Below are positions 1-6,904 of a stretch of 12,925 nt of DNA, piece after piece. The stretch covers positions 1 to 12,925 of the forward strand of contig JBDREF010000471.1 of NCBI GenBank assembly GCA_043820045.1. The letters run 5' to 3'. This DNA comes from JBDREF01 sp043820045. GTDB taxonomy: Bacteria; Planctomycetota; Phycisphaerae; Sedimentisphaerales; Anaerobacaceae. A program made the translations under genes and the position numbers. Within the stretch, counting starts at the first letter, position 1; each line of letters starts with the position of its first letter. The notes beneath the pieces are model-generated. The model was not told the DNA's origin and did not search any database. It was given only the letters and a program-made list of their open reading frames with translations.

Positions 1-723
1 CCCAATCATAAACAGACCAGAAACATTCGACCTTATCTTGATTTCCGTCAACTCCCTGAAATCTTTCACCGAGTCTATGGAGACGTGGCTCGCCGGGTTC
101 TCTTCCTGATGCATAACCAGGCCGAAGCCGGCGCTCGAATCAGAAAAAGCCGGGCAGAATATGGGGACATCGTGCTCGTACGCCGCCTGCACCAGAGAAC
201 CCTGCTTGCGGGCATTCCTGGTGAGATAGCTGCCCATTTCTTTGATTAACTCCCTCGATGAATATGGTCTCGGGACAAGCGAATCCACTATTTCCTTGAC
301 CGTATTATCGCAAACCTGCAACTGCTCCTCGTCGATGTAGGTATCGTAAATCCGGTCGATGTAAACTTCCCTGAGCTTCGTGTCGTCAACAAAGGGACTG
401 CCCTTGTAGTGCTTGAAACCCAAAGCCTCGAAGAAATCCATATCGACTATCGCAGCGCCGGTAGATACGATCACGTCAACCATTTTGTGCGTGACCATGT
501 CGGCATAAATCTGCATGCACCCGGCGGCACTTGTGCTGCCGGCTATGCACAGAATCACGGTGCAGTCGTCGTCGGTTATCATTCTATTGAGAATATCGGT
601 CGCCCTTGCGGTGTCTCTCGAAGTAAAAGACATATCCCTCATGGCGTCGATTATCCGGGTCGAGTCAAAAGACTTTACGTCGATATGCCTGACCGGTTCT
701 TTTAAGAAATCCTTCTTTTCCAT
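1..723 (-). CDS. Deoxyhypusine synthase-like protein (probable polyamine synthase), 3' end cut by window edge
   Basis: The visible 241 residues run from an ATG at 723 to the window edge without a stop, so the C-terminal part is missing. The fold is recognisable as the deoxyhypusine synthase family: an IAGSTSAAG stretch (about residues 60-68), VDVIVSTGAAIVD (82-94) and EALGFKHYKGSPFVDD (99-114) match the NAD-binding and substrate region. The catalytic lysine of the family lies further C-terminal and cannot be checked. The start is 1 nt after the agmatinase stop (TGA, C, ATG), which suggests translational coupling. Bacteria generally have no eIF5A to modify. Family members in bacteria, such as SpeY of Anabaena, instead use the aminobutyl-transfer chemistry to make homospermidine. 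Placement after two putrescine-forming enzymes supports that role here, but the exact product is inference. Confidence 0.88.
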   Translation of the reverse strand, partial: MEKKDFLKEPVRHIDVKSFDSTRIIDAMRDMSFTSRDTARATDILNRMITDDDCTVILCIAGSTSAAGCMQIYADMVTHKMVDVIVSTGAAIVDMDFFEALGFKHYKGSPFVDDTKLREVYIDRIYDTYIDEEQLQVCDNTVKEIVDSLVPRPYSSRELIKEMGSYLTRNARKQGSLVQAAYEHDVPIFCPAFSDSSAGFGLVMHQEENPASHVSIDSVKDFRELTEIKIRSNVSGLFMIG

Positions 724-724
724 G

Positions 725-1579
725 TCAATCTCTGAATTTATAGCTTAGCAGTTTATAGATAAGTTTTGCCGCCAGAAAGTCCGACGCCTTGTCATTGTCA
801 TCCGGACACAGCTCAACAACGTCAAAACCGACGACATTCTTCTTGTCGCAGACGCCTTTGAGCAACGTCAGGACATCGTACCACAAAAGCCCTCCCGGCT
901 CGGGAGTGCCCGTGGAAGGCATTATTGACGGATCCAGCACGTCCAGGTCTATGGTGATATAAACGTTGTCCGAGAGTTTCGAGATAACCTTCTTGACCCA
1001 GTCCGTGTTGCCGTAGATGTGCTCCGCAAAAAACACGCCGGATTTGTCCATCAATTCCTTTTCGGAATAATCCATGCTTCTTACGCCGACCTGAACAATA
1101 GGGCAAAGCTCCCTGACTCTGGCCATGACACAGGCATGGTTGTATTTCGAGCCGTTGTACTGATCTCTCAAATCAGCGTGGGCATCCAGTTGCAAAACGG
1201 TAAGATTCTTGTAGTTCTCCGCATGCGCTCTGATCGAGCCGATACTGACCGAGTGTTCCCCGCCTATGACGACCGTAAACTTTTCTTTTTCGAGATAATA
1301 CTGAACAGCCTCGTTTACGGCCTCGATCATCTCCCTCGTGGTTGCCTCTCCGGCTATGGCCTTTTCTGTAAATATACCTCTCTTATAAACTTCGGAATCG
1401 GTCTCTATATCGTACAATTCCATGTTAGCCGAGGCCTCTATTATCGCCGTAGGGCCCTGGTCGGCGCCTTTCATCCACGTGCTCGTTCCGTCATAGGCCA
1501 CAGGAATGATCACTATCCCGGCATTCTCCTCACCGGAATATTCTTCCGGCAAATACCCGAAATTGATTGTTTCCTTCAT
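725..1579 (-). CDS. speB: Agmatinase (ureohydrolase family)
   Basis: This 284-residue protein hydrolyses agmatine to putrescine and urea in the cytoplasm. It has the full set of ureohydrolase manganese motifs: GGEHS with His109, DAHAD with Asp132, His134 and Asp136, and DLDVLDP with Asp211 and Asp213, followed by GTPEPGG (224-230). The length is normal for bacterial agmatinases. The family also contains arginase and formimidoylglutamase. The neighbouring arginine decarboxylase, which supplies agmatine, makes agmatinase the best choice. The gene sits 19 nt after the decarboxylase stop, with an AAGGT about 9 nt upstream of its ATG, and ends 1 nt before the next gene, so it is the middle gene of a three-gene polyamine operon. 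Confidence 0.93.
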   Translation of the reverse strand: MKETINFGYLPEEYSGEENAGIVIIPVAYDGTSTWMKGADQGPTAIIEASANMELYDIETDSEVYKRGIFTEKAIAGEATTREMIEAVNEAVQYYLEKEKFTVVIGGEHSVSIGSIRAHAENYKNLTVLQLDAHADLRDQYNGSKYNHACVMARVRELCPIVQVGVRSMDYSEKELMDKSGVFFAEHIYGNTDWVKKVISKLSDNVYITIDLDVLDPSIMPSTGTPEPGGLLWYDVLTLLKGVCDKKNVVGFDVVELCPDDNDKASDFLAAKLIYKLLSYKFRD

Positions 1580-1598
1580 CGCAGATATACCTTAATCA

Positions 1599-2156
1599 TT
1601 ACATTCGATTAAACAAGAACATTGCTATCGCCACGGTTGTAGTCCACAGCCCTTCCCGACCTTTGGCTGTCTGGGTGATATTGGTCGTTCTGATGAACAA
1701 CCCGCTCGATTTATATGCCTGCTCCTTCTCGGACCATGCCTTGTCCGGATCGATTTCCATGCCCAAAGTCGTTCCCAACATTCCGGCGGCGAGGTCTTCG
1801 GCCATATCGCCCGCCTGCTGCATGTTCATGCCGTGGCCGTGCACCTCGCTGAGATACCCCCACTTGGTACTGTCTTTGGGAATTGCAACGCCTACCGAAG
1901 AAGCAACCAGCCTGCCGTGTTCGTCCGTATCGGCCCTGGCTATCACACAGTAGCTGATCTGGCCCGGAATGAGCTTCTTGAGCCCGTTCGCCCGGCTGGT
2001 AACCTTGCACTTGGGCGGCAGAATCGAGGAGACCTGCACCAGGTTTTGCTGCGCCACGCCTGCCTTGCGCAGCGCCTCTTCGAAAGATTTGAGTCGGTAT
2101 TTGTGCCGGCCGACTCCTTTGGTCAAAAACACTCTCGATGGAACAAGGTCTTTCAT
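1599..2156 (-). CDS. Pyruvoyl-dependent arginine decarboxylase (PvlArgDC)
   Basis: This protein converts arginine to agmatine and CO2, the first step of the pathway completed by the next two genes. It belongs to the small pyruvoyl-dependent family, which cleaves itself into alpha and beta chains. The cleavage site is visible as VSSILPP: the bond between Ser43 and Ser44 is cut, and Ser44 becomes the pyruvoyl group. The conserved catalytic Glu is Glu104 in LSEVHGHG, and SVGVAIPKD (about 87-95) is also typical. I chose the ATG at 2156 (185 residues) because a good AGGAG lies 6 nt before it. An in-frame ATG at 2177 would add seven residues, but it has no clear ribosome binding site and would put that AGGAG inside the gene. 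A candidate promoter lies at 2210-2238. Confidence 0.92.
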   Translation of the reverse strand: MKDLVPSRVFLTKGVGRHKYRLKSFEEALRKAGVAQQNLVQVSSILPPKCKVTSRANGLKKLIPGQISYCVIARADTDEHGRLVASSVGVAIPKDSTKWGYLSEVHGHGMNMQQAGDMAEDLAAGMLGTTLGMEIDPDKAWSEKEQAYKSSGLFIRTTNITQTAKGREGLWTTTVAIAMFLFNRM

Positions 2157-2209
2157 TTTACACTCCTGTACTTTCATTCCATTTCTTTTGTCAATCCTAT
2201 TTATGCTCT

Positions 2210-2238
2210 ATTATGGCATCAAGCTCGGTCTGCACCAA
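2210..2238 (-). promoter_or_regulatory. Candidate sigma70 promoter of the polyamine operon
   Basis: Read on the minus strand there is a TTGGTG (2233-2238) and a CATAAT (2210-2215) with exactly 17 nt between them. The -10 box matches the consensus at 5 of 6 positions and the -35 box keeps the TTG. Transcription would start near 2203, leaving an untranslated leader of roughly 45-50 nt before the arginine decarboxylase start. This is a consensus match by eye, with no support beyond position and spacing. Confidence 0.45.
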
Positions 2239-2454
2239 GGACAATAATACCAAAAGTCGGCATTCGGGCAAGACTCAATCAACCCAGTTGCGACAAACGT
2301 AATTGAATATGCTCTCAGCGTCAGAACACGTCACTTTCACCGCCACATAACTTTTGTGCTTAGCCTGTTATCATCAGACTGATTTTTCGTTTAACCTCCG
2401 GAACAACAGAACCACATAAGGTAATAATTTCTCGGCGAAAGTCAATTTTTTTAT

Positions 2455-2486
2455 TGACCATTTGGTCAGTTTTGACTAAATAGTCA
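2455..2486. promoter_or_regulatory. Tandem inverted-repeat operator (TetR-type candidate)
   Basis: Two perfect 14-bp palindromes stand in tandem: TGACCATTTGGTCA at 2455-2468 and TGACTAAATAGTCA at 2473-2486. They share the TGAC(C/T)A half-site and are separated by 4 bp, giving an 18-bp centre-to-centre spacing. Short palindromes with TGACCA-like arms are typical operators of TetR-family repressors. A possible weak rightward promoter overlaps them: TTGACC at 2454-2459 and TAAATA at 2477-2482, 17 nt apart, so each palindrome would cover one promoter box. The regulator that binds is unknown. The short frame that starts 5 bp later could be what is left of it. Confidence 0.5.
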
Positions 2487-2491
2487 GCCTC

Positions 2492-2626
2492 ATGAAAGGT
2501 AAGTCTGGGAAATCCGAAAGAAACAGGCTTCAGGAAAGAGCTTCGAGGACTCGCAGCAAACTGAAAGAGGCTTGCCTTTGGTTTTTTCTCTTTCGCCATG
2601 ATCGGTATGACTCCGAAGGAAATTGA
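2492..2626 (+). pseudogene. Short frame resembling the N-terminus of a TetR-family regulator (possible relic)
   Basis: An ATG at 2492, 5 bp after the second palindrome, opens a 44-residue frame. Its part RTRSKLKEACLWFF (about residues 19-32) resembles the first helix of TetR-family DNA-binding domains (pattern TR..IL.AA..LF), but the helix-turn-helix that should follow is absent and a TGA ends the frame at 2624-2626. A shift of frame gives a second short frame at 2598-2690 (MTPKEIEKSIA and onward), which is not clearly related. There is no ribosome binding site. A decayed repressor gene next to its own operator would fit, but a chance reading frame is equally possible. Confidence 0.22.
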
Positions 2627-2767
2627 AAAGAGTATCGCACCCCTCAGGCGGGTTTTTGTCAAGAGCCTGGTTGGGTTTCTCGGGCGGTGATATCCGGCGT
2701 GAAAGCCGCAGCGTAAAAAAACGGCCGTAAAGATTGTTCGACTGACTTGTGGGCTACAGAATCTTCT

Positions 2768-3217
2768 ATGGGCAAAAAAGACGCAAACAAAAACAGACTG
2801 TCACGGGCGGAAGTCAATGAATTCAAGGTAATGTTGCTGGAAAAGCGAAACGAACTGCTCGGCAACGTAAACAGCATGGAATCCGAAGCTTTGCGGAGAG
2901 ACAGAAGCGACCTGTCGAACATGCCCATTCACATGGCCGACATCGGAACGGACAACTCTGAAATCGAAAACATCATCGGCCTGATGGACAGCGAAAGAAA
3001 AATCCTCGTGGAAATCGATGCCGCGCTGGGCCGTATCGAAGATGGAACGTATGGAATTTGCGAGGGAAGCAGCGAGCAAATTCCAAAGCCGCGACTGGCG
3101 GCAATCCCCTGGGCCAGATACTGCGTCAATTGCGCCACGAGCATCGAAAAGGGACTGCTCGCCCGAAAAAAAGAAGGTAACGACTATAGTATGACGTATG
3201 AGGACGAGCCCGAATAA
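2768..3217 (+). CDS. DksA/TraR-family transcription factor with one zinc cysteine replaced
   Basis: This 149-residue protein has the DksA layout: an N-terminal helical coiled-coil region (about 13-90) with acidic DIGTDNSEIE at its tip region (58-67), then a C-terminal zinc-finger-like module beginning with GTYGIC. Family members bind RNA polymerase through the secondary channel and alter initiation, often together with ppGpp. The zinc module should be CxxC-x17-CxxC. Here Cys98, Cys119 and Cys122 are present at the right spacing, but the second position is Ser101. Several DksA-like proteins are known with fewer cysteines, so it may still fold. I took the ATG at 2768; a TTG at 2747 would add seven unlikely residues, and neither has a clear ribosome binding site. 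The ATP-grasp fusion gene follows 77 nt downstream on the same strand. Confidence 0.85.
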   Translation: MGKKDANKNRLSRAEVNEFKVMLLEKRNELLGNVNSMESEALRRDRSDLSNMPIHMADIGTDNSEIENIIGLMDSERKILVEIDAALGRIEDGTYGICEGSSEQIPKPRLAAIPWARYCVNCATSIEKGLLARKKEGNDYSMTYEDEPE

Positions 3218-3294
3218 TACCAGCCACGGCACAATCACATCCCTGAACCGGAGAAGCTGCACGTAGTGCGTTTCCTGCAAAACAGCGGCACAGT

Positions 3295-5460
3295 ATGAAA
3301 ATTGCCATTGTTTATAATCATGATTTCCAGAACGTGATCAATCTCTTCGGGATCCCCAATAAGGAAAAAATAGGTCAGAGTACGATCAAGCGAATTGCCA
3401 ATGCCCTCAAAGCCGGCGGACATCAGGTCAAAGCGATCGAGGGGGATAAGGACCTGATCAACAAACTCGAAGAGTTCATGCCCCGGGTCCTGAAAGGCGA
3501 GCAGCCCGGTTTGGTTTTCAATCTTTCGTACGGCATTCAGGGACAGGCTCGATACACTCACGTCCCAAGCATCCTGGAGATGGTCGGCATACCTTATGTG
3601 GGCTCCGGGCCGCTCGCTCACGGCATGGCCCTGGATAAAGTGGTAGCGAAAACAATATTCAATCAGCACGGACTGCCGACGCCGGATTTTACCGTGTTGA
3701 ACTCGTGGGAGAACATGACCTGTGAACTGCCCTACCCCTTGATCGTCAAGCCCAAACACGAGGCGGTATCCTTTGGCGTAAGGATCGTCCGCAGTGAAAC
3801 AGAGCTGCACGAGGCCGTCCAGTTTGTCGAAAAAGAATTTCAGCAGCCGGTTCTCGTGGAGCAGTACATCGACGGCAGCGAAATCAATGTCGGGCTGATA
3901 GGCAACAACCCCGTCGAAGCGCTGATGCCCGTTGAACTGATCTTCGGCAAGGGCGGCCCGGCAATTTATACTTACGAAGACAAGACGCATCGTTCCGGAC
4001 GCAAGATCGGCTACAACTGCCCCGCTTCAATCAGCAAGAAGCAAATTGCCGAGGCGCAGGACCTGGCTCGCAGAGCTTTCAAGGCGCTCGGCTGTTACGA
4101 CTTCGCCAGGGTAGATATGCGTCTGGACAAGAAGGGACGCTTTTACATTCTCGAAGTCAACAGCCTGCCAAGCCTGGGCGGGCGAGGTTCGTATCTGGTC
4201 GGCGCCGAGCATCTCGGTTTGGATTTTACGGCCACAGTGAACCGAATGGTCGAAGCTGCCAGTGCGAGATACTTCGGCACTCCAAGACCGCAAAGGCTCA
4301 GCCTGAAAAATGCCGACCGCGGTTCCCTGCTGCTGAATTTCGTAACTCAGCGGCGAGACCAAATAGAGCGTCGGATAGCAACATGGATCAACGTCGGCAG
4401 CCGCACATACGACCCCGTCGGTATCAGGGAGTCGTTGAACAAACTGGGCGAGAGCCTGGAGGCCATCGGGCTCAGGCCCGTAAAAGAATTCACAAATCAT
4501 CCGTCCGTTGTGACGTGGCAGACGAGTGCAGGTTTTGCCGAAGGGACATTGCTGATCGGTCATATGGATATCCCGCTGGGACGCGAGGTTCCGAGACAGG
4601 GCTTCCATCGGGACCCCGAATGGCTGTACGGCGAAGGAATAGGCCTATCCCGCTCCGCTCTTGTAATGCTGGAATTTGCCTTAAGGGGTCTCAAGCACGT
4701 ACGCCGGCTGAAGAATCTGCCTCTCGGCATTCTGTACTACACCGATGAAGGTCAGGACTGCGAAAACAGCGCCGAAATGATACGCACGGCGGCTTCAAAG
4801 GCAAAACAAGTCCTCGTCCTGAGGGCAGGAAACCCGGGAAACAAAATCATTACACAGCGCCGAGGACAAAGAAAGTACCTGCTCACCGTCGAGGCTGCGC
4901 CCCGACGCATCGGAAAGGCCGGCAAGGACCCGGACATACTCAGCCAGGTATGCGCCAAGATCGAAAAACTGGCCAAACTGTCCTCAAGGAAGGACCGCGT
5001 AGCCGTAGCCGCTTCGAATATGGAAACGACAAGTTTTCCAATGCTCCTGCCGCACCGGATAGTCACTACACTGCTGCTAAGCTACCCGGACCAGCGCACC
5101 GCCGACAGGGTGGAAAAACAAATGCGGCAGATTTTGCGCAAGGACCGGACCGAATGGTCGCTTGAAATGTTAGCCGACCGGCCTGCAATGAAACTTAGCC
5201 GTGGAAACCAGAGACTGGCAAAAGATCTCAAAGACGTCGCCGACAAATGGGACATCCCCCTGGACCAGGAGTCTTCTGTATGGCCGACCATTGCCGGCCT
5301 TGTACCAAAGCCGACGAGAGTTGTATGCGGCCTCGGCCCTGTCTCCAAGCAATTGTGCACGCCGCACGAGGCGGTTCAGAGAATCAGTGTCCTGCAGCGC
5401 ACTTTGTTGCTGGCCGAGTTCTTGATGAAACAGTTGGAAGGTACAGAAAAATTTGATTAA
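3295..5460 (+). CDS. ATP-grasp ligase (D-Ala-D-Ala ligase-like) fused to a degenerate M20 peptidase-like domain
   Basis: This is a 721-residue two-domain protein. Residues 1 to about 325 follow the D-alanine-D-alanine ligase fold: DKVVAKTIFNQHGLPTPDF (114-132), the ATP-binding lysines in IVKPKHEAVSFG (150-161), VEQYIDGSE (188-196), and the magnesium residues Asp274 and ExN at Glu287/Asn289. Such enzymes join two amino acids or peptides at the cost of ATP. Residues about 340-715 resemble M20 peptidases of the CPG2 type: GHMD (His423, Asp425), YTDEG (Glu485) and a late His691. However, the bridging Asp of GxxDDKG is replaced (GEGIGLSRS, 446-454), the second Glu of DEE is Gly486, and the next acidic ligand is also missing. 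The second half is therefore probably not a working zinc peptidase. The substrate is unknown and the peptidoglycan role is not established; the Ddl assignment is by fold only. Confidence 0.82.
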   Translation: MKIAIVYNHDFQNVINLFGIPNKEKIGQSTIKRIANALKAGGHQVKAIEGDKDLINKLEEFMPRVLKGEQPGLVFNLSYGIQGQARYTHVPSILEMVGIPYVGSGPLAHGMALDKVVAKTIFNQHGLPTPDFTVLNSWENMTCELPYPLIVKPKHEAVSFGVRIVRSETELHEAVQFVEKEFQQPVLVEQYIDGSEINVGLIGNNPVEALMPVELIFGKGGPAIYTYEDKTHRSGRKIGYNCPASISKKQIAEAQDLARRAFKALGCYDFARVDMRLDKKGRFYILEVNSLPSLGGRGSYLVGAEHLGLDFTATVNRMVEAASARYFGTPRPQRLSLKNADRGSLLLNFVTQRRDQIERRIATWINVGSRTYDPVGIRESLNKLGESLEAIGLRPVKEFTNHPSVVTWQTSAGFAEGTLLIGHMDIPLGREVPRQGFHRDPEWLYGEGIGLSRSALVMLEFALRGLKHVRRLKNLPLGILYYTDEGQDCENSAEMIRTAASKAKQVLVLRAGNPGNKIITQRRGQRKYLLTVEAAPRRIGKAGKDPDILSQVCAKIEKLAKLSSRKDRVAVAASNMETTSFPMLLPHRIVTTLLLSYPDQRTADRVEKQMRQILRKDRTEWSLEMLADRPAMKLSRGNQRLAKDLKDVADKWDIPLDQESSVWPTIAGLVPKPTRVVCGLGPVSKQLCTPHEAVQRISVLQRTLLLAEFLMKQLEGTEKFD

Positions 5461-5614
5461 GAAAAATCTTTTTTTCTATGACTTTGACAAACTTATCGTT
5501 TAGTATACGTTGCATGTTGGAATTTCGAAAACAGAAGGATCTGATAAGAGCGGGCATGTGAATGTTCAGTTCGCTCGCCAACTACCACTTTTTCATTTAC
5601 ACGGAGGTGTAAAA
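5461..5614 (+). other. Leader and promoter region of the Lys-rich peptide gene
   Basis: The stretch starts with a weak AAGA/TCTT hairpin followed by a run of T (5461-5476), which could end transcripts from the ligase gene. A good -35-like TTGACA lies at 5484-5489, but the nearest -10-like TATACG (5504-5509) is only 14 nt away, too short for a normal sigma70 promoter. So a promoter is likely here but I cannot place it. The region has no open frame of note. Confidence 0.35.
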
Positions 5615-5683
5615 ATGGCGAAGAAGAAAGCAACTAAGAAGAAAGCAACAAAGAAGAAAGCAGCAAAGAAGAAGAAGAAATAA
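5615..5683 (+). CDS. Lysine-rich repeat micro-protein (histone H1 tail-like), 22 residues
   Basis: The peptide is Met-Ala followed by KKKAT twice, KKKAA once and five lysines: 14 Lys in 22 residues and no acidic or large hydrophobic residue. It has a strong ribosome binding site, GGAGG at 5603-5607, 7 nt before the ATG, and a perfect rho-independent terminator 24 nt after the stop, so it looks like a true single-gene transcript rather than a chance frame. The sequence resembles the Ala/Lys repeat tails of eukaryotic histone H1 and of bacterial H1-like proteins such as HctB or the tails of some HU proteins, which bind DNA or RNA by charge. The coding part consists of four 15-nt units (5621-5680), so unit number may vary by slippage. 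Nucleic acid binding is inference. The family and its size range are not known to me. Confidence 0.75.
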   Translation: MAKKKATKKKATKKKAAKKKKK

Positions 5684-5707
5684 GCGATTGATAATTTCAA
5701 ATCGTTT

Positions 5708-5748
5708 AAAAGCCATCGTTGCACACGCAACGATGGCTTTTTTCTTTT
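5708..5748 (+). terminator. Rho-independent terminator after the Lys-rich peptide gene
   Basis: The left arm 5708-5722 (AAAAGCCATCGTTGC) pairs perfectly with 5727-5741, giving a 15-bp stem with a 4-nt ACAC loop. The right arm runs into a T-rich tail (TTTTTTCTTTT, 5738-5748). It begins 24 nt after the stop codon of the micro-gene. There is no mismatch in the stem, which makes it the strongest hairpin in the window. Confidence 0.93.
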
Positions 5749-5790
5749 AGGCAGGCGACTATACTACAGAATAATGCCGCGCCGAACGAA

Positions 5791-5871
5791 TTAACCGCCA
5801 AGAACGCAGAGCCCGCAGAGCTTTATGAATTATTCTTTTCTTCGCGCTCTCGGCGGTCTCTGCGGTAAATA
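5791..5871. repeat. Imperfect inverted repeat of the CGCAGAG kind
   Basis: The left arm (TTAACCGCCAAGAACGCAGA and following, 5791-5820) is partly complementary to the right arm (CTCTCGGCGGTCTCTGCGGTAA, 5847-5868), with an AT-rich centre. Arms built from CGCAGAG-like 7-10 nt units are frequent as dispersed intergenic repeats in many environmental bacterial genomes. Only one copy lies in this window, so its repeat nature cannot be shown from here. Pairing is broken by mismatches and it lacks a T tail, so it is not an obvious terminator. Confidence 0.5.
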
Positions 5872-5992
5872 GGCAATCGCACGGCAGAAATGGCTGTACT
5901 TATTCGCCGGGTGTGATATCCTGATAACATCGGTTTGTTATTTTGACCTCGTGGACGGTAAACGTGAAGCTTAACCTGAAATATCACCGGAT

Positions 5993-6887
<895 letters not shown>

Positions 6888-6904
<17 letters not shown>

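Larger units (their letters stand above)
2157..2767. other. Divergent intergenic region between the polyamine operon and the DksA-like gene
   Basis: This 611-bp stretch has no convincing full-length gene. Its left end holds the polyamine operon leader and promoter. From 2239 to about 2450 I see nothing beyond a tiny hairpin (ATCAG/CTGAT near 2373). At 2455-2486 lie two tandem perfect inverted repeats, then a short reading frame with a TetR-like first helix (2492-2626) and another short frame (2598-2690). The last 75 bases before the DksA-like gene should contain its promoter, but I could not find a clear pair of boxes. A minus-strand frame of 100 codons at 2360-2662 looks accidental. Confidence 0.6.
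5684..5992 (+). other. Intergenic region upstream of the ABC transporter operon
   Basis: This 309-bp gap holds the terminator of the peptide gene, the CGCAGAG-type inverted repeat and about 120 bp that should carry the promoter of the transporter operon. A TTGACC at 5943-5948 is the best -35 candidate, but no good -10 box stands at a proper distance. No further coding sequence is supported. The start codon at 5993 has only a weak upstream purine stretch (CACCGG). Confidence 0.4.

Noticed and set aside
1019..1612. Plus-strand frame of 197 codons opposite agmatinase
   Set aside because: It is the antisense shadow of a gene with all catalytic motifs; no known domain on this strand.
2360..2662. 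Minus-strand frame of 100 codons in the divergent intergenic region
   Set aside because: It has no recognisable motif, no ribosome binding site, and it runs across the tandem palindromes and the weak promoter; the composition looks random.
2747..2767. TTG start for the DksA-like protein
   Set aside because: It would add seven residues not typical of the family, and the ATG at 2768 gives a normal basic N-terminus.
5484..5509. TTGACA ... TATACG as promoter of the Lys-rich peptide gene
   Set aside because: The spacer is only 14 nt, outside the usual 16-18, so I do not call it as a promoter.
5615..5683. The AAG/GCA repeats as a plain simple-sequence DNA tract or CRISPR-like array
   Set aside because: The units are contiguous without spacers, stay in one frame from ATG to TAA, and are flanked by an SD and a terminator, which fits a gene better.
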